NCBI RefSeq assembly: GCF_017562075.2
Contig: NC_054084.1
Location: 22,804,389 to 22,868,388 of the forward strand
From: Anopheles merus
Taxonomy: Eukaryota; Arthropoda; Insecta; Diptera; Culicidae
Direction: 5' to 3'
Length of the DNA stretch: 64,000 nucleotides
The notes below the pieces were generated by a model. The model was not told the DNA's origin, ran no database searches, and saw nothing but the letters and a program-made list of their open reading frames with translations. This document shows, piece by piece, positions 26,259 through 39,497 of this stretch (the stretch's first letter is position 1; each line of letters opens with the position of its first letter). The translations under genes were made by a program, and so were the position numbers.

Positions 26259-28757
26259 TGCATTCTCTGGAACGAAATTAACTTATTAGCTTTTTGGATA
26301 AGCGCAGACCATGGATGAAACAAAACACAGATGGGAAATGAAAATAAACTCCCGTCGGAATGTATTATTTTCTTAATATTTCATTCTCATAGCATTCTAG
26401 TGAGCTTTTTTTGCGTGTTTTTTTTTTGCTCAATTTGTTTGCAAAATCTTAATAGAATGACCATTCCATCTATTAAAGCTTCCCCGGTTTTGCATCCAGC
26501 TCCTAAGACGACTTCCGTGCTATTTAACTTATACCAACAACAAAAAAAACGAACTCAGATCTATTTCAAAAGACCGGCCGCTATGAGTTTACTAATTTTC
26601 AATTCCCAACATGTTGCTCGCACCCCTAACCCGTCGCCACGTTCTCACCCACGGTAACGAGATAAGGCAAACGGACGACCCGTACCCGCCACCGCCAGTT
26701 CTCAGACAATATAAATTCTTGCAAAAGTTTAATTGAATTTTTCTGCTCCCACCGAGTCACCGGTCTCAACCACTGCCTGGCAAAACCACTGCCGGTGGAC
26801 TTCCGTAAATTCGCTCGACTTCCCCACGCTGGAGGGCCGCAAAGTATTGGCGAGTTTTTATTCGGATTCATAACCGTGTGCGTGAAGGGAGGAGCGATGG
26901 GGAAGCTGGGCAAAGCTTATTTATAGATTAAAAGTTAGCGGCACAGTGGGATGCGGAAGATGGGCCTAAAGTAGCATTAATTTCTAGCTGTCAGAATTCA
27001 TTTTCTCCCCTGGCTGCAAAGACTCGCCGACGGTCGTGGAGTGGTGGATGGCTGACCGGCGTAACACTACACACTGTCTATGGACCCCCACTCCATGGGG
27101 GGAGTGGAATGGACACGCAATTCACCGTTCGGTTGCGTACGGACGCCTTTTCAAAGCTAAAGCTCCGAACGATGCGAAACTGTCCAACCGATACTGATTG
27201 GAAGGATCTTCCAAATTTGCTGAAGCTTTACACACCGAGTCTCGAGCTGGGAAACGGTAGTTTGGCGTGGGTAATGAAGCGGGATCAAAGAATGGAGAGC
27301 GTGGAGAGAGAGCGCAGAAGGTATAGGAACAACAGCTAATGAAAAGCGAGGAAATGAAATGTTTTATCAATTTTCCAGTTATTTCAGGTTTTTTGTGTGT
27401 TTGAACTTCATGGTGGAAAGAGCTTCTACCGTAAAAAGTGTGGCCAAATGTGAAAATTAGTGTGGAAAATGTTCTAGTTTTCATTTGCTTCATGTATTGA
27501 AAATATATGAGCTATAGAAATGGCCAGAGCGTATCGCTTAGTTAATTAATAACTTGATTAGCGGACCATATCCAGCATTCTAACGCTATCTAATGACATC
27601 CATCCAGAGCCCCCTATTACTTCTAACTAATTCAGCAAACTGTTCGTATTAGCTAACTTGTTGAATTGTTGATGACTTATAGAAAATTCGATAAATAAAT
27701 AAAACACTTTTACGGACCGTACCTTGTCCAGTGATATCAGAATCGGTAAATTAAACCATCATCAGTAACGTCGCTATTAGCCATTCTCAGTTAAATTGTA
27801 TGCGAGTAACTGATTAAAATTCAACACTGTACTACAGTGGTTCACGCAATGGAAGATACAGTTGTGTTCGGTAATTTTGCTTTCTCTTTTCTTGATTATT
27901 CACTTTCTTTCGATACCTTGTTGTTCTTTGGCTCAACAACCGTTGTTGCTTGGCTTTCAGTGACTTATGGATTACCCCCTCCCCTAAGATACCTTAGTGA
28001 CTTATGGATTGAACACATGACGGTCACGTTTACGTCGTACGAGTTGACGACTATACGAGTTGTTTCGATACCATTTGGAAGAAAATTAATCAAGGCATCG
28101 AATTCTACTTAATTCCATATTTGCCATTTCTCTTGGATAAATTGAGACAGAACGCTATGTACGCTATGTAACTATGTATTGGGCGACATTTTAGATCATA
28201 ATTTACTGTTGACGAGCAACAACAGGCCCCATAGGCCTTTTCAGGCTGCTATTACCAAATAAGGAAAATCTCGTTTAGCCAATAAGAATTTTAAAAAGCA
28301 CAAAGCCAATGAGAATTTTGCAAAGCAAAACGATTAAATTTGAAATTGGCGAAAAATCTTACAAAATCAGGCCGTATTTCGAGAATTAACAAATGAATAA
28401 TCAAATAGCTTTTTGCCGAAGAAAGTTGACACAACAAGATGATAGCTTATACAATGTAAATTTAAATATTGATACCATCTTCTCAGCACACTAGTTGTGC
28501 ACACAATGATTCATAAACCAAATTAATCCAAATAAAAGCCCCATAAAACCATTCCCGTGTGTAATTTAATTATACAAAAATTATACAGCCATATAATGTA
28601 TGGTAAGAACAACTGTAAACGAACAAAGAACAACTGCGGATGGAGATGGCCATTGTACTTCATTTCCATAATTCCATCAGCACCATCCATAAATGGACCA
28701 CTCGCGGTGCAAAAGGGGGGAAAATACCCTTTTTCCGCCTTTCCAACTCACAACGGC
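26259..28757. repeat. Duplicated block, copy 1 (probable second haplotype)
   Basis: This 2.5-kb block is nearly identical to 28858-31189. It begins at TGCATTCTCTGG and ends at CAACGGC, the last bases before the run of N. Differences include single bases, homopolymer lengths, an indel of about 30 bp near 26896, and a divergent segment at about 27963-28385. Copy 1 is about 170 bp longer overall. It contains no gene. Confidence 0.95.
27950..28060 (-). mobile_element. Degraded SINE200-like tRNA-derived SINE (copy 1)
   Basis: The segment from CTTGGCTTTCAGTGACTTAT to the GTCGTACGAGTTGACGACT region matches my memory of the An. gambiae SINE200 consensus. AGTGACTTATGGATT occurs twice, so this allele carries an internal rearrangement. 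The Pol III B-box is damaged here; compare copy 2. Confidence 0.55.
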
Positions 28758-28857
28758 NNNNNNNNNNNNNNNNNNNNNNNNNNNNNNNNNNNNNNNNNNN
28801 NNNNNNNNNNNNNNNNNNNNNNNNNNNNNNNNNNNNNNNNNNNNNNNNNNNNNNNNN
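28758..28857. other. Assembly gap (100 N)
   Basis: Exactly 100 N, the usual placeholder for a gap of unknown size. Both edges coincide with the ends of the duplicated block. Confidence 0.99.
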
Positions 28858-31189
28858 TGCATTCTCTGGAACGAAATTAACTCATTAGCTTTTTGGATAA
28901 GCGCAGACCATGGATGAAACAAAACACAGATGGGAAATGAAAATAAACTCCGTCGGAATGTATTATTTTCTTAATATTTCATTCTCATAGCATTCTAGTG
29001 AGCTTTTTTTTGCGTTTTTTTTTTTGCTCAATTTGTTTGCAAAATCTTAATAGAATGACCATTCCATCTATTAAAGCTTCCCCGGTTTTGCATCCAGCTC
29101 CTAAGACGACTTCCGTGCTATTTAACTTATACCAACAACAAAAAAAACGAACTCAGATCTATTTCAAAAGACCGGCCGCTATGAGTTTACTAATTTTCAA
29201 TTCCCAACATGTTGCTCGCACCCCTAACCCGTCGCCACGTTCTCACCCACGGTAACGAGATAAGGCAAACGGACGACCCGTACCCGCCACCGCCAGTTCT
29301 CAGACAATATAAATTCTTGCAAAAGTTTAATTGAATTTTTCTGCTCCCACCGAGTCACCGGTCTCAACCACTGCCTGGCAAAACCACTGCCGGTGGACTT
29401 CCGTAAATTCGCTCGACTTCCCCACGCTGGAGGGCCCCCAAAGTATTGGCGAGTTTTTATTCGGATTCATAACCGTGTGCGCACTGTTGACGCAGCACGG
29501 GATAGAGGTGGAGGAAGGGAGGAGCGATGGGGAAGCTGGGCAAAGCTTATTTATAGATTAAAAGTTAGCGGTACAGTGGGATGCAGAAGATGGGCCTAAA
29601 GTAGCATTAATTTCTAGCTGTCAGAATTCATTTTCTCCCCTGGCTGGAAAGCCTCGCCGACGGTCGTGGAGTGGTGGATGGCTGACCGGCGTAACACTAC
29701 ACACTGTCTATGGACCCCCCCCTCCATGGGGGGAGTGGAATGGACACGCAATTCACCGTTCGGTTGCGTACGGACGCGTTTTCAAAGCTAAAGCTCCGAA
29801 CGATGCGAAACTGTCCAACCGATACTGATTGGAAGGATCTTCCAAATTTGCTGAAGCTTTACACACCGAGTCTCGAGCTGGGAAACGGTAGTTGGTAGTT
29901 TGGCGTGGGTAATGAAGCGGGATCAAAGAATGGAGAGCGTGGAGAGAGAGCAGAAGCTATAGGAACAACAGCTAATGAAAAGCGAGGAAATGAAATGTTT
30001 TATCAATTTTCCAGTTATTTCAGGTTTTTTGTGTGTTTGAACTTCATGGTGGAAAGAGCTTCTACCGTAAAAAGTGTGGCCAAATGTGAAAATTAGTGTG
30101 GAAAATGTTCTAGTTTTCATTTGCTTCATGTATTGAAAATATATGAGCTATAGAAATGGCCAGAGCGTATCGCTTAGTTAATTAATAACTTGATTAGCGG
30201 ACCATATCCAGCATTCTAACGCTATCTAATGACATCCATCCAGAGCCCCCTATTACTTCTAACTAATTCAGCAAACTGTTCGTATTAGCTAACTTGTTGA
30301 ATTGTTGATGACTTATAGAAAATTCGATAAATAAATCAAACACTTTTACGGACCGTACCTTGTCCAGTGATATCAGAATCGGTAAATGAAACCATCATCA
30401 GTAACGTCGCTGTTAGCCATTCTCAGCCTTAAATTGTATGCGAGTAACTGATTAAAATTCAACACTGTACTACAGTGGTTAACGCAATGGAAGATACAGT
30501 TGTGTTCGGTAATTTTGCTTTCTCTTTTCTTGATTATTCACTTTCTTTCGATACCTTGTTGTTCTTTGGCTCAAAAACCGTTGTTGCTTGGCTTTCAGTG
30601 TACGTATGGCGGCTCGGTCCCTTTGGGGCTTGAACCCATGACGGGCATATTTTTAAGTCGTACAAGCAGATGACTGTACGAGTTGTTTCGATACCATTTG
30701 GAAGCAAAATTAACCAAGGCATCGAATTCGAACCTGGCTGTGTTTCGAGGTGCACTAAATTTATAAACAAGATCACGTTGTTTGGTAGGGTTTTAAGCCA
30801 TTTTTGTCCGCATGAGATAATTAACAAATGAATAATGAAATAGCTTTTTGCCGAAGAAAGTTGACACAACATGAGATAGTTATACAATGTATGTAAATTT
30901 AAATATTGATACCATCTTCTCAGCACACTAGTTGTGCACACAATGATTCATAAACCAAATTAATCCAAATAAAAGCCCCATAAAACCATTCCCGTGTGTA
31001 ATTTAATTATACAAAAATTATACAGCCATATAATGTATGGTAAGAACAACTGTAAACGAACAAAGAACAACTGCGGATGGAGATGGCCATTGTACTTCAT
31101 TTCCATAATTCCATCAGCACCATCCATAAATGGACCACTCGCAAAAGGGGGGAAAATACCCTTTTTCCGCCTTTCCAACTCTCAACGGC
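28858..31189. repeat. Duplicated block, copy 2 (probable second haplotype)
   Basis: This block begins at the first base after the gap (TGCATTCTCTGG) and runs to CTCAACGGC, after which unique sequence resumes. It is the partner of 26259-28757. It contains an extra segment of about 30 bp at about 29477-29508 and lacks roughly 200 bp found in copy 1. Confidence 0.95.
30589..30681 (-). mobile_element. SINE200-like SINE fragment (copy 2)
   Basis: On the minus strand it contains GGGTTCAAGCCCC, which fits the RNA polymerase III B-box of tRNA-derived SINEs. This is followed by GGGACCGAGCCGCCATACGT and CACTGAAAGCCAAG, close to SINE200 as I remember it. It is truncated relative to the usual length of about 200 bp. 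Confidence 0.6.
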
Positions 31190-33256
31190 TACAAATCTCT
31201 CGAAAAGCAGCAATCTTTCTCCTCCGCCGTTCGCTATCTAAAAGCACGGTGGGAGAGTCATCTAATTCGTTGTTCTTGTGGATAATTATTTCATCGTAAA
31301 CAGGCAAGAAACAAAAAAGAACGAAACCCGTAACTTTAAAACATTGTTTGCCCCGGCCGGGAAAAGGTGTAATACCGAACCGGGGGTGTAGTTACGTTCG
31401 CCTTTTTTCTCCACACTTGACCCATCAAACGGAAAGCTCACCCCTGGGTGGGGGGGGGGGCTCGAAATGACCCCTGGCAAAGCAGTATGCAGCGTGAAAA
31501 GGAAAAGGAGAGCGAGAAGATGCACGGGGGATGATGCTTCATCTTTTTATCGATGCTAATGAGACCGGGAAGTTGCGGGAAAAGAATCAAAACGATTGCT
31601 GCTTCCGTCCGTCCGTTCGCGTCCTGCTAGCAACGATGAGGGCTACACTCCGTCCTATGATGGCGCTCTGATGGGACCTTTTTCTTTTCCTCCCCCTTTC
31701 TCCTTCCACTAACACAGGTGTACCAAATAGGGGGGCAACCCGTTGCCCGTTATGGTAATGAGGGAAGCGAAAGGTTGCACAGGTGCAAAGCAACCTCGAA
31801 GTGCCGACCTATTTCAAACGCATTTTAATATTGCTCTCTTGACGCCCCGGCCTGGCCGGTTAGCGGTAAAATAACAACAAAAAAAACGACGGAACTTCAG
31901 AAAACCCACACCGTGCAATCGTGGGGAGGTAACGAGAACGCAATGGAGTAGAATGATGGAACAATAAAAAGGTCCACACAAGCTCAAAAGCTACGGCGAA
32001 GCTTGTTGCCGCGGCAAAAGGGTTTTGATGGGAAGGAATAAAAATTAGAGCGTAAAGCGCGCCTTTTACCCACAAGTCCGCTGCCAGGAGGTTGAAGAGG
32101 GTGGGGTGGGGGAGATGTCTCGATACTCGCTGTGCCAGTGAGCCCGCCCGCCAGCCAGCGAGACCCTTTTTCCATTATGATTTCACACGCATATTTATGT
32201 TACGCAGACAATGAACGTTAGCGACAACTGTGTTCGAGAGAAGGAAAAAACGACAAAACAATCAACCCTGGCACCGAGGTTTCACAATGTGTGTGTCTGT
32301 GTGTATGTGTGTGTTTGTTTGTGTATGTGCAGTTGGTTTGGCCCCCTGCCGCGGCCGCCCGAAGCGCGACAATGGCAATGATGACAATTTTCCTGTTGAT
32401 TAATGGCTCCGAATTAGGCAAACAAAAGGATACGAAAAGCGTTCCTTGCCGGTGGGTACGTGGTGAGGATAGGAGCGAAGCATAAGTATCTCTTTCATTT
32501 ATGATGTCATTACATAATTTTTCAAATGACAATAAAAAAAACTGTGACAAGTATTTTATCCAACGTTCTTGGAATGTTGGCGGTTGGCGGTTGCGTTATA
32601 TTCTATCGCGTAAAAGAACTTCGATTGAAGCATCATTAACGTCATAATCAAACCGTTATCGATTGTGGGCGAATAAAATATGCTTTTGATCGAGCGATGT
32701 CATTGGAGAGACATTGTAAAGCAATCAGGGAGCAAATAGCGGAGAACGGAGTGAGAACGGTGCTTTTGTTCAGCGTGTACTGGAATGTGCATTACAGGAA
32801 GCAATTATCAATGACATTAAGCGTATCAAAAGTACTCAACAATCGCAAGGGTTTTCAAGGATTTTCACATTTTTCTATTGGTTTTTGAAACTGTTCTCTC
32901 AATATTTTTCCAATTCGAAAGTATGTGATAAACTGTCAAAAACGCAGGGAAAACCCTGTGAGCTTGTGAAAAAATAATGTGTAAAAAATACAATTTTACC
33001 TGATTCTTCATACTTTTTTGTTGTTGTAAAGCACAATTGACGCCAAACTCATTCAACTCATTTTTTGTGTCATTTTAATTCACTTTTTTCACTGCTCTTT
33101 TGTATAGAAATTTTTGATATGTATAAAGCTGCAGGGGTTCTCGTTGCTGTTTGATTTGATCTTTAGATTTTGTTTCTGTTTCTTTTAAATATTTAAGTTA
33201 AATATACATTTTAGTCGATTATCGATTTGAATCGATTGTAATATGAATCGTCAATA
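31190..33256. other. Intron 1: no gene seen
   Basis: This is mixed-composition intron sequence with a G10 homopolymer near 31451-31460 and an imperfect GT-rich run near 32287-32330. No coding or RNA feature can be supported. Confidence 0.55.
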
Positions 33257-33264
33257 GATTGTAG

Positions 33265-33440
33265 CAGTGGCGGATCTAACGGTAGGCGGACTAGGCGGTC
33301 GCCTGGGGCCCTGCCGATTTAGGGGCCCCGTAAATCGCCATTCTATAGTATGCCGTACGGACAGAGTACTAGCGACAAGGGTCCCCGGAAGGATGGCCGT
33401 TGGGGCCCCGATGCTGGCGGATACCCTTAATCCACCACTG
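33265..33440. mobile_element. 176-bp hAT-type MITE
   Basis: Left end is CAGTGGCGGATCTAACGG; right end in inverse complement reads CAGTGGTGGATTAAGGG. Flanks GATTGTAG (33257-33264) and GAATGTAG (33441-33448) match at 7 of 8, giving the 8-bp duplication expected of hAT. The interior is GC-rich and non-coding. Confidence 0.8.
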
Positions 33441-33448
33441 GAATGTAG

Positions 33449-36400
33449 GATGAATCTAAAAACACTTACGGTAAATATTCACAAAATCGGTATCGGAGTT
33501 ATCCAAACAAAGGTAAAGAAAACTGTTAAACTGTTCTAAATGTGTTTTTTTTTTTTTCGTTTGCATAACGACATACTCAATCACCATGCCACGTAGAATT
33601 TGAACTAATTTAAAATTTCACGCTTCTTACATTTTTTACATTATTTTAGTAAAATTACTCATCTTTTTCCACTCACATAAAAAATCAACTTTCTTTATTT
33701 GGCCATCTTGCTCCCTGCTCTCATATTTACAGTTTTCTAGTCCTCCACTTACACAGACGAAGAAAAAACTATTTCATTCTTTCTTCAACAATCTCAAGAA
33801 GAAGAAAAAACCCTCCATCCTCAATGAAAGCGCGTTATAAAAATTACCCAGACGAATGATTCCTACCTATCTAATTATAATTTCGATAACTGTCCATAAT
33901 CCGGTCAACGCGAGCAATTGTGAGCTTGATGAAGCCGCCAGTAAGCAGCCGTCCCAGTCCGAAAGCCAAAGGCCCACCGTTTGCCGGCGCGCGGACACCA
34001 CTGTGCAATGTGGTGTGCGGCCGCCGCCGCCGCCGCCGCCATCACGCTCTCTGAGCGCCACGGCCAAATTAGCACCCATCGGCCCACAGCACTGATCCAC
34101 CTCGGGGTACACACAAAAGCGTACCATAATAATAATGCGATCCAATTTCTGATTCACGCTCAATTTTGTGGTCACCTTTCTTCTGCTGTCCCATTTCTGC
34201 CTTCCCTGCCTGCTCCGGGATGTGCAGCGAGTTTTTGGTGGGATGGTTTTTATTGCTCAAAACCAAAATTTGCTTAGATGGTTTGGGGTGAAAGGAGCAA
34301 AAACAAGCAGACAGCACACCATTGAACAAAGCGTCTGTAATAAGATTAAAAATTAAATGCAAAGGTTTGTTTTTTGCTTATATCTGCCACCAACCTAACC
34401 ATCTCGAAACATTCTACTTCGGTTTTCTTTTCCCCGTTTTTGTCAGTACCTTCCGTTAGCGTTATGGCAGCATGTTTAAAGGGCTAACGTTAGAACCGTC
34501 TTCTGCCTGGGATACAGTTGCGCAGGAGGAGTGGGATGTTTCGGTGCCATCAGCACATCGAACCACCGTTTGTGCAAAAGCTTGTGCAAAAGTATGTGAA
34601 GTCGACGGCCAAGCCCGGCAATTGCTTTTTTTTCTCGACACAGCGGACTGCGGGGAAGCCCGGGAAAACGAGCCAAAGCCATGCGATGCAACGGTTTCCG
34701 AGCCAGCCCCCGTAGAACGGGGCCGGATGACGGAGGGCCACGCAGCAAAGAGGGAATTCACAGTTAGCGAATTGTTGTGCAATCGCGTTCTGCTAGCCTC
34801 GCCATCGCCGTTTCACTTCCATGTGCACACGTACGCCTCTCACGAAGCTCACGGCAAGAAATCATTAGCATCAAATTATTGTTGAATAAACATTTCGACC
34901 TACTTATTCGGCGTTCCCGGGGGAAACGCTACCCTTTGTTGATGTTTTTCTTTTTTTTTATTTGGTTTTATTTCTTGCTGCTTTGCGTCTTGATTCGTTC
35001 GCGCTTCTCCTTCTGCTGGTTAGTTACTCATCGCCAAACTTTGCGCCGAATATGCCACGACTGATGCAAAACTCCCGCGACACCGAGGGCCCTACTAGGC
35101 ATGGCTCAACCGCATAGATCAAGAGGCAGGCTGGCCCGGACTCGGAGTCCCGTTAACCCCGCGTAATGAATTGTAGACATTTATCGTCCTACTGCGCATT
35201 GTTGCCGTACGAAGCGTTGAAGTATTGACCGTCCGGAAGAGCTTGTTAGCGGAAAAGGTACCGATTTCCATTCCATCTGATTGGCAGACACTCAATTCTC
35301 GGACGCGCACTTTCCCGCCTTTTGCTTCTTTCATTCGTGCCCTTTTGTGTGCGAAAAAACGGATTATAATTTGCTGTTTTCGCTTTACGTTGGGTGATGG
35401 AGCTGGTGGGGCATCGAACAATTGGTGCTCATTTCGTCGGGTAGCAGGAATCAGTAGTAAATAAATAAAACAATTAGCGCTCTTTTCCAATTAGGTAAAT
35501 TGGAAAAATGCAGTGCTTACCAATTTTTGAACAAGCAGCAAAAAACAAAAAACTTTTAAAAGTACTATAAAGCACTACTATTACCTACAAATAAAAAAAT
35601 AAGAAAAAGCTACTTCTAGCTTTTTGAATCATAATGTATGTTATAATGTAATGTAAAGCAAATTGGCATTATTTATGCAAAGAAAGAAAAACGCAAACTA
35701 CCACATGTAAAGTATCAGCTACAATAACATATTTACATCCAGATGATCCATTCTATGATTCGTTCTCTTCAAGGTTTTTGTTTCTTCAAGATGAACGTTT
35801 TGACGGTTCTGATATACTTCATACATTGTTTGTCTATTGAAGTTGAATGTCTAAGGCGAACTTGAATAGGAATTTTAACTGTTTATATCTAAAATCGAAA
35901 TCTTTAAAATAAGATTCCAAAAGTTGATTAAATTTCCCGGAGATAAATATCTCTTTAAGCTGGTTGGTCTCATAAAGAATTATCTTAGAGAGACTTCACT
36001 GTGGTATTTATTTTCTCTTTTGATATACATTCAACCCTGTCAATGGAAACAAAAAAAACATCATTTGATCTTTCCCCAATATTGGCGATATTGGCTATTG
36101 GAATCAAAAGCTTTAAGCCTCTAAAGTCGCTGTCATCTCGGGTAGCCGGGTTGCCTGGAACACAGGTTTAATTATTCTAAAAAAATCACAATTTTTTGCA
36201 AAGAATGATGTGTGTAGCTTACACACATAATCCAAATTTCAAGCCATTCCTTGATTCCTAGAACCGGATAAATTAGTAAACCAAAGCGATTTGGCTACCC
36301 CATGTAGTCGATTACCTGGAATAGGTATAATTACTTTATAGAGTTGCAAATTTACCGCTTACATCTTTAATTACAAATTCCACACAAACAATGCATAATT

Positions 36401-39400
36401 TTAATTGGAAGATCATGCTCAAAAAAAGCTTATAAAAAATGAAATTACTTGTAAAATTAAATCACTATCACCACTTCTGTCTGACGGGTAATCCATCAAA
36501 CGCATCGCAACCCGTGTAATGAATAGCCCTCACATTATTATTCTCATCTCATTATTTTTATCATCCTCCATAATCAGATGTACAACAAAACGAGCACCGC
36601 ATCATTGTAGCCATAACGAGATCAATCTAATCAGTGCTACATGCCACACAACAACCACAAAAAACCTATCGAGATCCATAATTACCTCAAGTGCTGTCAA
36701 AATTTACTTTTGTACGCTGTTTGATCATCACTTCCGATTGCTTTACACTCAATACGTCGGCTAAAATCGTGTGCCCTAGTTTTGTTTCCTCTCCGTCCTC
36801 CACAATTCTCCCCCTTCCCCATTTGTAATGCATGAAAACTTAATAAGCCAGATGCACCCCATTTTCCCAACGGACGGGCGTGCGTCTCCACGGTTCGGCT
36901 CCCCGGCCAGCCGCACCACTGCACTGATCCTTGCACTGATTTGTGTAGCGGGGACTCCCATAACTCAACATTAATTGTGCTGGCCCGCGTGGCCGACAAA
37001 CGCGGGCCCGAAACGATACGTACGGGGCCGCCAACCACGGTGCACCACGGCTAATCAATATAATCGCACTAGCCCGTCACAGTGAGGGACACCAATTAGA
37101 CACACTCCGCTCACTATTCAATCATTTTCGAGTCATTTGTACAAACAGATAATTATCGTGCCGGTCTCGACAAACTATCGCAACCGTAAACGAATCATCG
37201 ATCTCGGGCAACGCGTCCTGCCGTCCACGGCATGAGCCGAATTATTTGCACAACTGTAGCGAGGACCGTGGGCAGGCAAGCACCCGGGAGCAACGCAGGT
37301 AGATTAAGCTGTCAATCTATTATAATTGCGATAACATCTACACTAAATTAGGGGACCCGCCCGGGCCACCCCGCCCTTTCGAAACAGCACCGTTGAGACC
37401 GACCGGTCCTGGGGACCTCCGAAATCAGGTCATTCTCGATTGAAACGAAGTTCAACGTCACCCGGAACCCGGTATCGGGTCGGGTCTTCTAAATTTATTG
37501 ATCCTTGCACGGTGTATCACTCCGGCTTGACACAGAAATATGTTCGTTCGGTCGTGTTCCGCATTCGCCCGTTCCGGGTGGTCACTCGTCACCCAACACT
37601 CAATCCATAGGGAGCATCACGGGAGCAACATGCAACAAAAAAAGAAGCGGGGAAGCGTTATGCTGTGACGATAGAATGTGTCCTCGGCGCGAGTGTTGCA
37701 AGTGCCGAAAATTCCACCAACATATTGTTCGGCCAACGACCAACGGGGGCTCCATTTACATGCTGGCCCCCGTTTTTTGGGGGATGTTTGCATATTGTGC
37801 AGGCAGCGCATAACAAAATGCTACATCCCACGCTAACGATACCCGTTATCCGACCCGGGCCGTCACGCTGCAATCATAACATCGGGTGGAAGAAATAATC
37901 CATCAACGGTCCTGAAACGGTCGCGGTCCGGTGCATCCCCGTGAGCCGCAAGGGAAAAACAAGTGCGCCGTTCCTATTGCAACGATATTTTGGCAAACTA
38001 ACCCCACAAACACGCACACACACACACGCACAAAAAGACACGAACGTGTGCATATTGTACCGCTTGTACAGGGAATTGGACGCACGCATGGAAAACGCCC
38101 TCTTTCTCTCTCTCTAACAGCGCTCCGCCAAGGCTGTTGTGGCAAGCTATCGTACTGGAATAATGGAATAATAATGTTAACATTGATTTTCAGCCAACCA
38201 AATGTGTGTGTGTGATGATGCATTCGACCCCGGGATGCCCCACCCAGGGTGGGGTAAAAGTTAGCGCGTGGCGTGCTGTGGGGATAAATATTATTCGATC
38301 ATGACACTGGACTCTGCCGGTGGACGGTTATCGAACGATCAATTGGGGAGGGAAAAAGCATATGGGGGGAGTTTTCACCGAGGGATATTTGGGGGCTCAC
38401 GGTTCATATCCATTTCAACAACGCGCGACACACAAAACGCGCGTTGAAGTGTTTTGAGGGGTTGGGTTTTTTGTTATCTATTTCTTCTTTCTCGTATCGC
38501 TCGCGTCACGTTCAATGTTGATTGCAAATTTCCATTCGGCGTGGTGGTGTCGTTTTGTTTCGCTTTTATTCGTGTGGGAAATGGCTGTCAGCTTTGCGTC
38601 ATTGTTGAACGTTTATTTAAAGTTGCTCTGTATTGTATCTAAAGTTTTTTTTTCTCTTTAGTTTTACATTGTGCAACAAGTTATGCGATGGAATTGAAAC
38701 CATAAAATGGACAGATCTATCAATAACTGTGTTTTTTCGTGTTATTGATGGTGATGTTTTACAGTTTCAACCGCGTTTGTGGAATTTAGTCTATTTTGTA
38801 GTGATGCAATTTTTTTGAGGCGATGATAGTGGTCGACGGTTTTGAACCTTGGCTGAACCAGGCTCAAAGCAAATGAACTTGTTTTTATCATTGACTGCCT
38901 GTTTTTGTGTACATTGTATTTTATAAACCATTTACATTTAGCACTTTCATATGATCGTATCTTCTTTGTAAATTGTTGCAATAGGAATGGTTTCTATGAT
39001 ATAAACACAGATCTATATTTTAAGCTAGAAAGCTAAAGTTTAAGCCTGACAGTGGAACAACATTCATCATTTGGGTTGTATCCATTCGACAGATACGTAC
39101 CGCCATGTTGGATTTACACCATTTGTGTAAAAAGAAAGCATTTTTTAGATATGTTTGCTTTCTTTTTTCCGATTGAAATGATTTGTAAGTACTTTTATAA
39201 CTATAAAAATAACGGATCAAACAGTTCTAAACCCTCTTGACTAAAAAGTAATGTTTCAGTAAATAAAAATAAATCATTGATGAGCAGACCAGGCAAGCAA
39301 TCTATTTATCAAGGGATTTTATTTCGAATCACCTCCAAATTTATGCAACAAAGTTGAACGTTTCTTAAGCATATTTGCTTTACCGAAATTAACAACCTGT

Positions 39401-39489
39401 CAGAAAATTTCAACTATTCGTTTACAAATCGCATAAAAAGCCAAGTAAAGTTTAGTAAAGCCAACCAACTGCAAACGTTTTGCTCTATG
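33449..39489. other. Intron 1: no gene seen
   Basis: No supported gene. It holds a (GCC)n run at 34020-34040 and a CA-rich run at 38011-38031. Two similar stretches lie about 165 bp apart, at about 36140-36180 and 36307-36345, sharing a TxxCCTGGAA..AGGTnTAATTA pattern that may be an old local duplication. Confidence 0.5.
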
Positions 39490-39497
39490 TTCTAAAG

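Noticed and set aside
25508..26323. 271-codon minus-strand frame
   Set aside because: No recognisable motif. It overlaps the start of the duplicated block and has a frequency of Cys, Phe and His typical of noncoding translation.
28557..28917. Open frames running through the N gap
   Set aside because: They depend on undetermined bases and have no sequence support.
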